This document shows, piece by piece, positions 23,999 to 32,816 of a stretch of DNA of 64,000 bases (positions are counted from its first letter, which is position 1; the number at the start of each line of letters is the position of its first letter). Position numbers and translations under genes: made by a program. Source of the DNA: Oscillospiraceae bacterium. Lineage in GTDB: Bacteria; Bacillota; Clostridia; Oscillospirales; Ruminococcaceae. Where the stretch lies: positions 62,001 through 126,000 of the forward strand of contig WQXO01000003.1 of the NCBI GenBank assembly GCA_009784825.1, read 5' to 3'. Below the pieces are notes generated by a model. The model worked only from the letters and a program-made list of their open reading frames with translations, did no database searches and was not told the DNA's origin.

Positions 23999-24592
23999 CT
24001 TTTCAACGGCATTAATGGGGATAAGCAGGGTATAATGCTCTGCAGTGTATGCGAATTCGTTTTCGATGATTTCACCGTATTCCGATAAGACGCTGTTAGG
24101 GGTTTCCCCGGAAATATATAAACGGTATTCGTTTCCGTTGCCGTAAAGCGTGCTTGTGAATTGGGCGGTTCCCAGATTTAGCTGCCACGAAAGTCCTGCA
24201 CAGGCACCTTTAAGCGTTTCGAGATTATCGAAACGGCAGAGTATACCTCTTGCGGGAACGTCGATGTCTGACAGTCGAGTTTTGGGGGTTAGTCTGCGGA
24301 TTTGTGTGATTGGTTTTTTTTCCGGGGCTTTCAGCTTTTCGTCGGTTAGGCAGGAAATATAAAGCATACAGCCGCCGTCGGGTCTTGGGAACGCCTCGAC
24401 AAATAAGCGTTCGCCCGAGAAGTCAATTCCGGTACTCTTATCTAATTTTACGGTTCTTAGGACATGGGAAAGCAATCGCTTGGTATCCGGGTTTTTCCCT
24501 GAAAGGCTTTCATACCGAATATCAAGGTCGAACATATCAAGCCGGCTCAAAGTCAGTTTAAGTGTGTTTTGCGATAAAACGTCTATCTGCAT
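23981..24592 (-). CDS. mecA: MecA-like ClpC adaptor protein
   Basis: MecA proteins hand substrates such as competence factors to the ClpCP protease. The 203-residue protein begins 'MQIDVLSQNTLKLTLSRLDMFDLDIRYESL', close to the N-terminal substrate-binding part of MecA. A variable linker follows, then a C-terminal domain with 'LCRFDNLETLKGACAGL' and 'SLSWQLNLGTAQFTSTLYGNGNEYRL'-type strands. The end 'LIPINAVEKLTQIL' also fits the family. It overlaps rpe by 18 bases in convergent orientation. Confidence 0.82.
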   Translation of the reverse strand: MQIDVLSQNTLKLTLSRLDMFDLDIRYESLSGKNPDTKRLLSHVLRTVKLDKSTGIDFSGERLFVEAFPRPDGGCMLYISCLTDEKLKAPEKKPITQIRRLTPKTRLSDIDVPARGILCRFDNLETLKGACAGLSWQLNLGTAQFTSTLYGNGNEYRLYISGETPNSVLSEYGEIIENEFAYTAEHYTLLIPINAVEKLTQIL

Positions 24593-24675
24593 TAAATATT
24601 GCCCCCTGTCGGAAATTAGTAATTATTTTTAGTAACTATTCACTATATAATTAATATGATGAGGTAGTCCTTTGT

Positions 24676-26235
24676 ATGGATAAAAATATAATAGATAAAT
24701 TCGATTATGAAAACGAAATTCCCGATAACAACGGGAATAAGCCCGTAAAAAAGGGAATTAAGCCAATTAAACCGTCACAAATTTATTTCGAGCAGCTTCT
24801 GTGTCTTTTTGCGTTGGCGGTTATTGGGTTCTGGAACAGCGGGCCCCGTGTTGCTGTTATGGCGGGTGTGTCGTTATTGGGTGCGGTTTTGATGGACATG
24901 TTAGGTTGTGCGTTGTCGAAAAAAATCTATAACCCTCGTGACCTTTCTACACTTACAGCGGCAATGTGCATTGCACTTTTGATGCCTGCGGGAGTTAATT
25001 ATGCCATGGCGTTTTTCGGCTCTGCACTGACTATCGGGATTAAACATATATTCGGCGGAAAGGACAACTACATATTTAATCCCACGGCAACGGCGTTTGC
25101 TTTTCTGATAATATGCTACCCCAATAATATGCTTTCATTCCCGAGACCGCACGAACATCTTCCGGTTTTCGGAGAAATCAGCCCCGCCCTGCTCACGGGA
25201 GTTACCTCACCGCATGAAATAGAAACCTTTGATATATTAATGGGGTATTTTGCGGGGGCAATGGGAACGGTACATATTCTTGTGCTTTTGGTATGCGGGG
25301 TATGCCTCTTGTTCAGGCGGTCAATGTCACCTGTGGTAACGGGTTCGGTTTTAGCGGCAACCTTGTTATTTTCGGGGGTGTTTTCGGCGGAAGAGGGAGT
25401 TGTTCGGGCTTCGCTGAATGTGTTGGTGTCGGGGTATTTTTTGTTCATATTAATCTTTCTTGCGAACGACCCGCAGACACTTCCCAAAACATATCTCGGG
25501 AAAATCTATTACGGATTAGGTTATGGTGTATTGGTGGTGCTGTTCCGTGTATACGGCAGGGTGGAGGGTTCGCCTGCGTTTGCGTTGCTTTTGGTGAACA
25601 CTATGTCGGAGCGTAGTGACATTGCGGCGAAGAAGACAATCGGCTCGATTAAATATGCGGCGGTGTTTGTGCAGAACCGCTTAAACTCGTATGAACGCAT
25701 TAGGGAGAAAGCCAAGACGGGTGACGAAGCAAAGGTACGTCCCGCTTTATCCGATACGCAGGAAATTGTGATAGTTCAACAAGATTATAATATGCCGCCC
25801 ATTGATAATAAAATCATAAAAATTAATCGAAAAAAGCAGGGTGTTATATCAAAACTCAGAGAAAAAATGGGAAATGCGGCAGAAAAACGCAGATTAAAGA
25901 AAATTGAGCGGGCAGAGAAAAAAGCCAAAGCCCGAATAAATATAAAAGAAAACCTTGTTGACGGGGTTAAGGAATTAGGAAGTGTGTTTAAGCGGAAAGA
26001 GGATGTTCCCGTAATTGTTGAAGCTCCCGAACCCGAAACGCTGACCCCGTTAGAGTTATCGTTGATTATTGACGATGATGACGTTGTGGAAATCGGCGTT
26101 CCCGAGGAAGATGACGAGGAAGACATTGTAATAATAGATGAGTCTGTAGGGGACGATGCCCACATCGTCCCTCCTGAATCCGAATCGTCTGAATCCGAAC
26201 CCGTTCCTGAGGAGGTGGCACATGGAAAAGAGTAA
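24676..26235 (+). CDS. RnfD-like membrane protein with long charged C-terminal tail
   Basis: The 519-residue protein has about nine or ten membrane helices in its first 345 residues, in RnfD/NqrB style. 'NPRDLSTLTAAMCIALLMPA' and 'IFNPTATAFAF' fit the family. 'LLTGVTSPHE' at about 172-181 corresponds to the S/T-G-A-T site, whose Thr carries covalent FMN, so Thr177 may hold flavin. After residue 345 comes an unusual tail of about 175 residues, first Lys/Arg-rich and then very acidic. It overlaps the RnfE-like gene by 14 bases. RnfB, RnfC and RnfG are absent nearby, so a standard Rnf pump is not encoded here. Confidence 0.8.
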   Translation: MDKNIIDKFDYENEIPDNNGNKPVKKGIKPIKPSQIYFEQLLCLFALAVIGFWNSGPRVAVMAGVSLLGAVLMDMLGCALSKKIYNPRDLSTLTAAMCIALLMPAGVNYAMAFFGSALTIGIKHIFGGKDNYIFNPTATAFAFLIICYPNNMLSFPRPHEHLPVFGEISPALLTGVTSPHEIETFDILMGYFAGAMGTVHILVLLVCGVCLLFRRSMSPVVTGSVLAATLLFSGVFSAEEGVVRASLNVLVSGYFLFILIFLANDPQTLPKTYLGKIYYGLGYGVLVVLFRVYGRVEGSPAFALLLVNTMSERSDIAAKKTIGSIKYAAVFVQNRLNSYERIREKAKTGDEAKVRPALSDTQEIVIVQQDYNMPPIDNKIIKINRKKQGVISKLREKMGNAAEKRRLKKIERAEKKAKARINIKENLVDGVKELGSVFKRKEDVPVIVEAPEPETLTPLELSLIIDDDDVVEIGVPEEDDEEDIVIIDESVGDDAHIVPPESESSESEPVPEEVAHGKE

Positions 26236-26881
26236 TCTGCGTCTTTCCGACGGTTTAATCCGCCAGAACATTGTTCTTATGAGCGGAATAGCAATCGCCC
26301 CCGTAGCCGCCCGTGCGAATACATTTGAGAATGGTTTGGCTTTGGCGTTTGCGTTTACACTTGTTGCATTTTTCAGCATATTTATATGTCGGTTAATCCC
26401 GAAAAAAATAGTATACACAATCAGAGTGATTATTTATGCGTTGATAGCGGGGGTTGTTCTTATCCCTGTGCATTTGCTTGTTACTTTAGTTTTCGGTGAA
26501 GCGATGACAGCGGGGTTAGGCTTATACCTGCCTATTCTTGCGGTAAATCCGCTAATCCTCACAAAAACAGAAACACGGTTTTGCCTGCGGCCCATTCATA
26601 TAATGATGGTGGAGCTGTTAGGGTATATTGCAGGCTTTAACGTGGTGTGCATATTAGTCGGGCTGCTGCGTGACATATTCGTGAACGGCAGAATAGGGTG
26701 GATGACGGTTGACTTGGGTTTCCACATTCCCGCAATTGAAACGACGTTCGGCGGGTTAATCGTAGTGGGCGTCATGGCGGGATTGTTCCGTGCTTTATAC
26801 AACCGTTCTAAGCAAATCAAGGCGAAAAAGTTAGAAAAAGAGAGACGGCGGCAAGAGCTTATACGGGAGGTGGCACAATGA
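26222..26881 (+). CDS. RnfE-like membrane protein lacking its cluster cysteines
   Basis: The 219-residue protein aligns with RnfE/RsxE by eye: 'GLIRQNIVLMSGIAIAPV', several helices, 'LYLPILAVNPLILTKTE', and 'LVGLLRDIFVNG' near the end. In RnfE the first helix has 'GLCP' and the middle one has 'NC', which supply two cysteines to a [2Fe-2S] cluster shared with RnfA. Here they are Ala24 and Pro110. The protein is thus RnfE-shaped but should not bind that cluster. ATG at 26222 follows GAGGAGG inside the RnfD-like gene. It overlaps the next gene by four bases. Confidence 0.75.
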   Translation: MEKSNLRLSDGLIRQNIVLMSGIAIAPVAARANTFENGLALAFAFTLVAFFSIFICRLIPKKIVYTIRVIIYALIAGVVLIPVHLLVTLVFGEAMTAGLGLYLPILAVNPLILTKTETRFCLRPIHIMMVELLGYIAGFNVVCILVGLLRDIFVNGRIGWMTVDLGFHIPAIETTFGGLIVVGVMAGLFRALYNRSKQIKAKKLEKERRRQELIREVAQ

Positions 26882-27462
26882 TTGCTAACTTCATATCTGC
26901 TGCATTGATTTCCATTTTTTTACAAAATGCAGTTTTTGAAAAAGCATTAGGAATAAATATACTGCTTTATGCGGCACGCAAGCGGTCACACGTTATCGGG
27001 TTCACCCTTGGGCTGTGTTATATAATGTCGCTGTCCTCAATTGTTATATGGGCGTTGGATTTGGTGTGGGGGGAGTTCATCTATTATCATATTCTCGCAC
27101 CTGTATTATACATAGCAATCATAGGCATAATATATATAGCGAGCCTGATTATTGTATGGCGGTATTTCCATAAGCTGTTTGTGAAAATCAAGAAATTCGT
27201 CCATCTCACAGTGTTTAACTGTGCGGTTTTGGGAGCGTTGTTCATTGGTTCGCAGGCGGGAGCGGATATATGGGGTTATCTCGGTTATGGATTGGGAACC
27301 GGTATCGGTTTTTTCGTGGCGGGATTTCTGCTTTATGCGGCTCACTCAAGGCTTAATAATGAGTTAGTTCCGGCGGCGTTCAGGGGAATGCCGATAATGG
27401 TTATTTACGTAGGCGTGCTTTCACTTGCGTTATACGCATTTGTGGGGTATCAAACAGGGTGA
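26878..27462 (+). CDS. RnfA-like membrane protein retaining one of two cluster cysteines
   Basis: The 194-residue protein has six helices and matches RnfA from end to end. 'LISIFLQNAVFEKALGIN' stands for the usual 'NNFVL...GLCPF', 'FNCAVLGAL' for 'TNCAVLG', and 'VPAAFRGMPIMVIYVGVLSLAL' for the conserved C-terminal part. The first cluster cysteine is Asn27, whereas Cys115 is kept. It is the last of three tightly overlapping Rnf-like genes (D, E, A) and is followed 25 bases later by a DUF4015 protein. The set may move ions or pass electrons from flavin only; this is inference. Confidence 0.8.
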   Translation: MIANFISAALISIFLQNAVFEKALGINILLYAARKRSHVIGFTLGLCYIMSLSSIVIWALDLVWGEFIYYHILAPVLYIAIIGIIYIASLIIVWRYFHKLFVKIKKFVHLTVFNCAVLGALFIGSQAGADIWGYLGYGLGTGIGFFVAGFLLYAAHSRLNNELVPAAFRGMPIMVIYVGVLSLALYAFVGYQTG

Positions 27463-27487
27463 TTAATATAGAATAGGTAACAGAGAT

Positions 27488-28699
27488 ATGTCGAAACGGG
27501 GTTACGGTAAGAAGGTTAAGCGGTCTAAAAACCTTTATAAAAAGAAGAAAAGCAGTTTCAGAAAAGTTGTTGAAATGGGTTTGACGCTTGTTCTGGTGGG
27601 TGCACTTGTTTTTGTGGGGTTCACGGTCGGTAAGACGATATTCGAGTATGAGGGGAGAGAGCCGGTTGAACCGGTTGATATTGACAACCCGCATACCGAT
27701 GTCTCCGAAACGTCTGAGGCGAGTGAAACTCCCGATGTGACCGGCGAGCCGGAAGAACCCTCAACCATACCCGAGGAAATAGGCAGGTCTGTTTATGCTC
27801 CCGCAAATGTGCTGACAAGCACTGTCAACCTTTCGGCATTTCTTGAAAAAGCGAAAAGTGACGGATTTGATGCTGTTGTTATAGAGTTGAAAGACAGTGA
27901 CGGCAGATTGTTATACAAAAGTGAGATTGAGGTTTTGGCGGACACGAGTATTATAGCGGGAACGCTTACTGCCGAACAAATCTCTTCATTGTGTGTTAAT
28001 GCGGGGTTAAAGCCAATCGCTCGTATTAACACATTAATGGATAAATTAGCTCCCTCGATTATTCAAAATGTTTCATATACCTTGGGCGAGGGTGGCAGGT
28101 GGTTGGACGGTTCTGCAAGCAATCCCGATTCCCGATTGTGGGCGAACCCGTTTTTACAGGGTACTAAGTCGTATATCTCCGAAATAACCTCGGAGTTATA
28201 TAAAGCGGGGTTCAACGATATTATTTATGCCAACACGGTATTCCCGCGGTTACCGGCTGCCAACAATCAGTATTTCCCGGCAAATGTTACCGGGGAAGAC
28301 GTTAGGTTTTCGGCGTTGGCAGAGTTAGTGATGTTTGCAGTGGGCAACTCACCGGGGGCGAATATTATGCTTGAAATGTCGCTGAATGATATTATCAGCG
28401 GCACAGATACAGTGGGAAGTGCGGAAATTCTGCGTGCCGCTAACACATTAGAGGGTATTAAATTAGTGGTGACATTTACCCGTGCAGAGTCGGAATCGGT
28501 GGCTACGGGAGGTGCGGTGATTGTTCCCGATGACCTCGCTGATTTGGTGAAAACCTCCTTTACCAAGGTGGAAAATCAAGCGGGCGAGCTTGAAATTATC
28601 CCGTGTATGGACGGGACGTCGCTTTCTGAAAGTGACAGAGAGAAGATTATTTCTGCGTTTGTTCAAATGGGATATGAAAGTCATATGGTTCGCAATTGA
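27488..28699 (+). CDS. membrane-anchored DUF4015 (putative glycoside hydrolase fold) protein
   Basis: The 403-residue protein has a very basic N-terminus, one membrane helix at about 30-52, a Pro/Glu/Thr-rich linker and an extracellular domain from about 98 onward. The domain begins 'SVYAPANVLTSTVNLSAFLEKAKSDGFDAVVIELKDSDG', which is characteristic of DUF4015, a TIM-barrel family related to glycoside hydrolases. The rest shows barrel-like strands ('GLKPIARINTLMD', 'GFNDIIYANTVFPR'), but the usual catalytic acids are not easy to place. It sits directly after the Rnf-like trio and may share its transcript. A promoter for the next gene lies in its last codons. Confidence 0.72.
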   Translation: MSKRGYGKKVKRSKNLYKKKKSSFRKVVEMGLTLVLVGALVFVGFTVGKTIFEYEGREPVEPVDIDNPHTDVSETSEASETPDVTGEPEEPSTIPEEIGRSVYAPANVLTSTVNLSAFLEKAKSDGFDAVVIELKDSDGRLLYKSEIEVLADTSIIAGTLTAEQISSLCVNAGLKPIARINTLMDKLAPSIIQNVSYTLGEGGRWLDGSASNPDSRLWANPFLQGTKSYISEITSELYKAGFNDIIYANTVFPRLPAANNQYFPANVTGEDVRFSALAELVMFAVGNSPGANIMLEMSLNDIISGTDTVGSAEILRAANTLEGIKLVVTFTRAESESVATGGAVIVPDDLADLVKTSFTKVENQAGELEIIPCMDGTSLSESDREKIISAFVQMGYESHMVRN

Positions 28700-28724
28700 T
28701 TTTTATTAAATAATAATGTATAAT
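28696..28724 (+). promoter_or_regulatory. promoter of the yajC-cyclophilin-GH5-ABC run
   Basis: TTGATT, 17 bases, TATAAT, overlapping the stop codon of the DUF4015 gene. The yajC start is 34 bases downstream with AAGGAG in between. Confidence 0.75.
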
Positions 28725-28757
28725 AAGCAAAACAAAATATTTAAGGAGACGTAAAAA

Positions 28758-29099
28758 ATGGATTATTTAATTATGCTTCAACAGCCCGCAGGGGAAGAAC
28801 CGCTCGGTTTAATGGGAATGCTGTTGAATTTCGGATTACCCTTGGCAGTTATGGCGGGGCTGTTTTATTTCTTGCTTATCCGCCCTGAGGGGAAGAGGAA
28901 AAAGCAAGCGAAAGCAATGCTCGAAAGCATAGAGATAGCTGATGAGGTAGTAACCTCGGGCGGAATAATTGGGAGAGTGATTGACGCTAAGCCCGGCTCT
29001 GACACCATAGTTATTGAAACCGGCGGCGACAAAACAAGGCTGAGAGTTCTGAAATCGTATATTATTGAAAACAGAACCATTCACGAGGATAAGGCATGA
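28758..29099 (+). CDS. yajC: YajC, Sec translocase accessory subunit
   Basis: The 113-residue protein has one membrane helix at about 24-46 ('GLPLAVMAGLFYFLLIRPEGKRKKQ') and a small cytosolic domain with 'VVTSGGIIGRVID' and 'TRLRVLKSYI', which are family hallmarks. YajC associates with SecDF and YidC at the Sec channel. Here secDF is about 9 kb away with its own promoter. The N-terminus is a little longer than usual. It overlaps the next gene by four bases (ATGA), tying it to exported foldases. Confidence 0.92.
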   Translation: MDYLIMLQQPAGEEPLGLMGMLLNFGLPLAVMAGLFYFLLIRPEGKRKKQAKAMLESIEIADEVVTSGGIIGRVIDAKPGSDTIVIETGGDKTRLRVLKSYIIENRTIHEDKA

Positions 29100-29923
29100 G
29101 AAAAATAATATCATTATCATTAGTTTTAATGTTTGTTTTAGCGTTTACTGCGTGCAAGCAGGAAAACAGTTCAATTTATAACACAGCTTTAACCGGAGGG
29201 AACTTGGGCGAGGTTGTGATTGAATCAGGCGACACCTATGCCGTTATAACCATTGAGAATTTCGGTGATATAACGATTAAGCTGTTCCCTGAATGTGCCC
29301 CTGTTGCCGTCGATAATTTTATTAAATTAGCTGAAGAGGGTTATTATGACGGCAAGAACCTTCACCGAATTATCAAAGATTTTATGATACAGGGCGGTTC
29401 GCCAAACGGGGACGGGTTATCCGACCTTAATGAACCTACCTTCGGTGTTGAGCTTTCCTATAACGCACGGCACTTTTACGGGGCATTGTGCATGGCGAAT
29501 GCGGGCGGCAGGAATTCACAGCAGTTTTATATTGTTAATGATAAAAATCCGCAGACACTGAGGAATGTTGCAGATATGAAACGTGATATTGACACGGTAA
29601 ACAATCTTTTGAAGAATAATATCTATTTTGACGGCAGACCGCTCGACGAAAACGGTCGCAGGGAATATATTCAAATGCGTGAACAGTTCCAGATAAGCTT
29701 AGACTACAGGCAGAACATCACCGACGAAATCATCGAAAAGTATAAAGAGGGCGGGGCTTCTCATCTTGACGGCGGGTATACCGTGTTCGGACAAACTGTT
29801 GACGGGTTTGACGTGATTGACGCAATTTCAGTTGTTCCTGTTGCCAATAACGGTGCAGGCGAAAGGAGCCTCCCCGTTGAGGAAATAATTATAGAAAGTG
29901 TGAGAATTTATGTCAAGGAATAA
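29096..29923 (+). CDS. cyclophilin-type peptidyl-prolyl isomerase lipoprotein (paralogue 1)
   Basis: The 275-residue lipoprotein has a lipobox ending at Cys20 ('FTAC') and a cyclophilin domain: 'FGDITIKLFPECAPVAVDNFIKLAEEGYYDG', 'LHRIIKDFMIQGGSP', 'CMANAGGRNSQQFYIVN' and 'GYTVFGQTVDGFDVIDAI'. It should sit on the outer face of the membrane and speed proline isomerisation in exported proteins. About 70 residues, mostly helical, are inserted between the 'FYIVN' and 'GGYTVFG' motifs. It overlaps yajC by four bases and its own paralogue by 14. Confidence 0.92.
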   Translation: MRKIISLSLVLMFVLAFTACKQENSSIYNTALTGGNLGEVVIESGDTYAVITIENFGDITIKLFPECAPVAVDNFIKLAEEGYYDGKNLHRIIKDFMIQGGSPNGDGLSDLNEPTFGVELSYNARHFYGALCMANAGGRNSQQFYIVNDKNPQTLRNVADMKRDIDTVNNLLKNNIYFDGRPLDENGRREYIQMREQFQISLDYRQNITDEIIEKYKEGGASHLDGGYTVFGQTVDGFDVIDAISVVPVANNGAGERSLPVEEIIIESVRIYVKE

Positions 29924-30890
29924 AAAAGGTAGTAATTTTAAAAAACTGTTAATAGGGGTTTTAGCGATTATGATGATGACAGCATGTTCAAACAGTGCAA
30001 CGACAACAACTTCGGGGAATAACGACGACGAAACCAAGAGAACCACACAAGAAACTGATACAGACGCACAGGCTTCAACAGAAACCTCCGAAATTGTCCG
30101 CAATCCCGATGCCGTTCCGAAAACTGACGACTTTATTTTCAATTCCTCCATGACGGGAGGGAACTTGGGTGAGGTTAAGCTCGAAAGCGGCGATACATAT
30201 GCGGTAATAACAATTGCAGGTTTCGGGGAAATAACTGTAAAGCTGTTCAAGGAATCTGCACCGATTGCCGTGCAGAACTTTATTGACTTAGCCGAGAGCA
30301 ACTATTATGACGGGAAGAACTTCCACCGTGTAATGAGCGGTTTTATGATACAGGGCGGTTCACCCTTCGGTAATGGAATGTCTAATCCGGGTGACGATAC
30401 ATTCGGGGTTGAGCGAGCGTATAATATGCGGCATTTTTATGGGGCGTTGTGCATGGCGAATGCGGGCGGCAGGAACTCACAGCAGTTTTATATTGTCAAT
30501 AACAAAAATGCAAGTGACCCCGTAATGCATAATCCGGACGACATAAAAGAGGTGCTGGAAATCTTAACCGAAATATTAGAAACCAACAGAGATATTGAGG
30601 GTGTTGAGCTTAATATTCACGGGCAGGAATATTTCCAAAATATGTATTTAGATTATTTAAGGCTTTTGAAATTCCGTGAGAATATGACTGATGAAATTAT
30701 CGAGAAATATCAAGACGGCGGAACAGCATTCCTCGATGGCGGGTATACCGTGTTCGGGCAGACTGTTGACGGGTTTGACGTGATTGATGCAGTGTCTGCG
30801 GTTCAAGTAACATTAAGCGATTCAGGTGAAATGAGCAAACCTGTTGAGGAAATAATAATTGAAAGTGTGAGAATTTTTACTTATGAATAA
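29910..30890 (+). CDS. cyclophilin-type peptidyl-prolyl isomerase lipoprotein (paralogue 2)
   Basis: The 326-residue protein is a tandem paralogue of the preceding one. It has a basic start, a lipobox ending at Cys26 ('MTAC') and a Thr/Glu-rich spacer of about 60 residues before the cyclophilin core ('FGEITVKLF', 'FHRVMSGFMIQGGSP', 'GRNSQQFYIVN', 'GYTVFGQTVDG'). The same helical insertion is present, again ending 'NMTDEIIEKYQDGG'. The extra spacer would hold the enzyme further from the membrane. It overlaps genes on both sides (14 and 8 bases). Confidence 0.92.
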   Translation: MSRNKKGSNFKKLLIGVLAIMMMTACSNSATTTTSGNNDDETKRTTQETDTDAQASTETSEIVRNPDAVPKTDDFIFNSSMTGGNLGEVKLESGDTYAVITIAGFGEITVKLFKESAPIAVQNFIDLAESNYYDGKNFHRVMSGFMIQGGSPFGNGMSNPGDDTFGVERAYNMRHFYGALCMANAGGRNSQQFYIVNNKNASDPVMHNPDDIKEVLEILTEILETNRDIEGVELNIHGQEYFQNMYLDYLRLLKFRENMTDEIIEKYQDGGTAFLDGGYTVFGQTVDGFDVIDAVSAVQVTLSDSGEMSKPVEEIIIESVRIFTYE

Positions 30891-32109
30891 GCGAATTTCG
30901 GCGGTAATCCTGTCATTGGTTATTACAATTACGTTATGCGGATGCCCTACTCAGCCACCCGAGGATGAAACGGGATTAACCTCCTCTTCGTCAGGTTTTA
31001 CGAATAATGAACCGGAGGACAGCACCACTCTCGGGGGAATGTATAACCCTCCCCCCGATGATAATTTCGTGCCGTATATCCCTTTAGAACATGATATGCG
31101 TGATATTTCCTCTATGGAATTAGTTAAGGAAATTAAAGCCGGCTGGAACTTGGGGAATACCCTTGACGCAACCGGGGGCAGCGGTTTGAGTTCGGAATGG
31201 TCATGGGGCAACCCGAGAACGACCTATTCCATGATGATGGTGATTAAGGAAGCGGGGTTCGACTCGGTGAGAGTGCCTGTTTCTTGGGGTAAGCACATGG
31301 ATGAGAATTATATAATTGACCCCGACTGGTTAGACAGGGTGGAGGAGGTTGTGGGATACGTTCTTGCGAATGACATGTACTGTATTCTCAACACCCACCA
31401 TGAGCGTTGGCTGTTCCCGAATGAAGAAAACGAAGCACAGAATACCGAGCAGTTAATTGCAATCTGGGAGCAGTTGTCGGAGCGTTTCGCCGATTATAAT
31501 GAAAAGCTGATTTTCGAGGGAATGAACGAGCCTCGCTGGTTCGGAGCGCCCAACGAGTGGAACGGCGGTACTGCGGAGGCGTGGGGTGTGGTTAATCGCT
31601 TGAACGCCGCTTTTGTTGAAACTGTCCGTGCTTCGGGCGGGAACAACGAAATAAGGCATCTCATGATTGTTACTTATGCCGCTTCGAGTGAACGCAGGGC
31701 AATGGAGGCGTTGGAAATTCCCGAAAATGACGATAAGATTATCGTGTCAATTCACGCATACACACCATGGGCTTTTGCATTAAACGCAGGCGGCGGCGGT
31801 AAGTGGAGTGCGACTGCACAGGGAAGCACCACTCCGATAATCGAATTATTTGAAAATATAAAAGAGTTGTATTTAGATAAAGGTATACCGGTAATCCTCG
31901 GGGAAACCGGTGCAAGGGATAAGGACAACCTCGATTTCCGTGTGGAATGGACAAAGTATTATTTCACAATGGCACGTGAATACGGTGTGCCGTGTTATTG
32001 GTGGGACAATGGTTCGTTTACGGGGAGCGGCGAGGTTTTCGGAATATTCAACCGCCGTGAATTAATATGGAGGTATCCCGAAATAAAAGACGCAATCATG
32101 GGAGTGTGA
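30883..32109 (+). CDS. GH5 endoglucanase-type lipoprotein
   Basis: The 408-residue protein has a signal segment with lipobox 'LCGC' (Cys21), a low-complexity spacer and a GH5 catalytic domain from about residue 75. 'KAGWNLGNTLDATGG' opens the barrel, 'ILNTHHERW' holds the conserved His, 'IFEGMNEPRW' has the acid/base Glu216, and 'VILGETGARD' has the nucleophile Glu. These enzymes cut cellulose, beta-glucan or related beta-mannans; I cannot tell which. It is cell-surface bound, with no carbohydrate-binding module or dockerin. It overlaps the cyclophilin gene by eight bases. Confidence 0.92.
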   Translation: MNKRISAVILSLVITITLCGCPTQPPEDETGLTSSSSGFTNNEPEDSTTLGGMYNPPPDDNFVPYIPLEHDMRDISSMELVKEIKAGWNLGNTLDATGGSGLSSEWSWGNPRTTYSMMMVIKEAGFDSVRVPVSWGKHMDENYIIDPDWLDRVEEVVGYVLANDMYCILNTHHERWLFPNEENEAQNTEQLIAIWEQLSERFADYNEKLIFEGMNEPRWFGAPNEWNGGTAEAWGVVNRLNAAFVETVRASGGNNEIRHLMIVTYAASSERRAMEALEIPENDDKIIVSIHAYTPWAFALNAGGGGKWSATAQGSTTPIIELFENIKELYLDKGIPVILGETGARDKDNLDFRVEWTKYYFTMAREYGVPCYWWDNGSFTGSGEVFGIFNRRELIWRYPEIKDAIMGV

Positions 32110-32110
32110 C

Positions 32111-32812
32111 ATGGGGTTCATAACATTATCTGATGTTCGTAAAACATATAAAATGGGTGAAGTGAGCATTAACGCCGCTGACGGGATTAATTTCCAAATA
32201 GAAAAGGGTGAGCTTGCCATGATATTGGGACCGTCGGGTTCGGGGAAAACGACGGTTCTTAATTTGTTGGGCGGGATTGATGTCAACGATGGCGGAAGCA
32301 TAACCGTCGACGGTGCGAATATCAGTGAATTTTCCCGCCGTGAGATGATTACATATCGCAGACATGATGTGGGATTTGTGTTCCAGTTTTATAATTTGGT
32401 GCAAAACCTCACCGCTAAGGAAAATGTGGAGCTTGCCGCACAAACCTCCCGTGATTATATTCCGGCAGACGAAATTCTCGAGCAGGTGGGATTGTCTGAC
32501 AGGGCAGGGAACTTTCCGTCACAGCTTTCCGGCGGAGAACAGCAAAGGGTGGCAATTGCACGGGCGTTGGCGAAAAAACCGAAGCTGTTGTTATGCGACG
32601 AGCCGACAGGTGCATTAGACTATGACACGGGGAAGATGATTTTGCAATTATTGTGGGACACCTGTAAAAAGGCACAAACCACCATTATAATTGTGACGCA
32701 TAACTCTGCGATTGCACCGATGGCAGACAGGGTAATCAAGCTCAAGAACAGCAAGGTCAGCAGGGAACTTATTAACCAAAGACCCACCCCTGTCAGTGAG
32801 ATAGAGTGGTAG
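32111..32812 (+). CDS. ABC transporter ATP-binding protein (MacB/LolD type)
   Basis: The 233-residue ATPase has Walker A '[16 protein letters not shown]', Q-loop 'FVFQFYNLV', signature 'LSGGEQQR', Walker B '[12 protein letters not shown]' and the switch His in 'IIIVTHN'. This type pairs with FtsX-like permeases and drives mechanotransmission or export rather than import. It starts one base after the GH5 stop codon and is followed by its permease four bases later. Confidence 0.93.
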   Translation: MGFITLSDVRKTYKMGEVSINAADGINFQIEKGELAMILGPSGSGKTTVLNLLGGIDVNDGGSITVDGANISEFSRREMITYRRHDVGFVFQFYNLVQNLTAKENVELAAQTSRDYIPADEILEQVGLSDRAGNFPSQLSGGEQQRVAIARALAKKPKLLLCDEPTGALDYDTGKMILQLLWDTCKKAQTTIIIVTHNSAIAPMADRVIKLKNSKVSRELINQRPTPVSEIEW

Positions 32813-32816
32813 TCGC

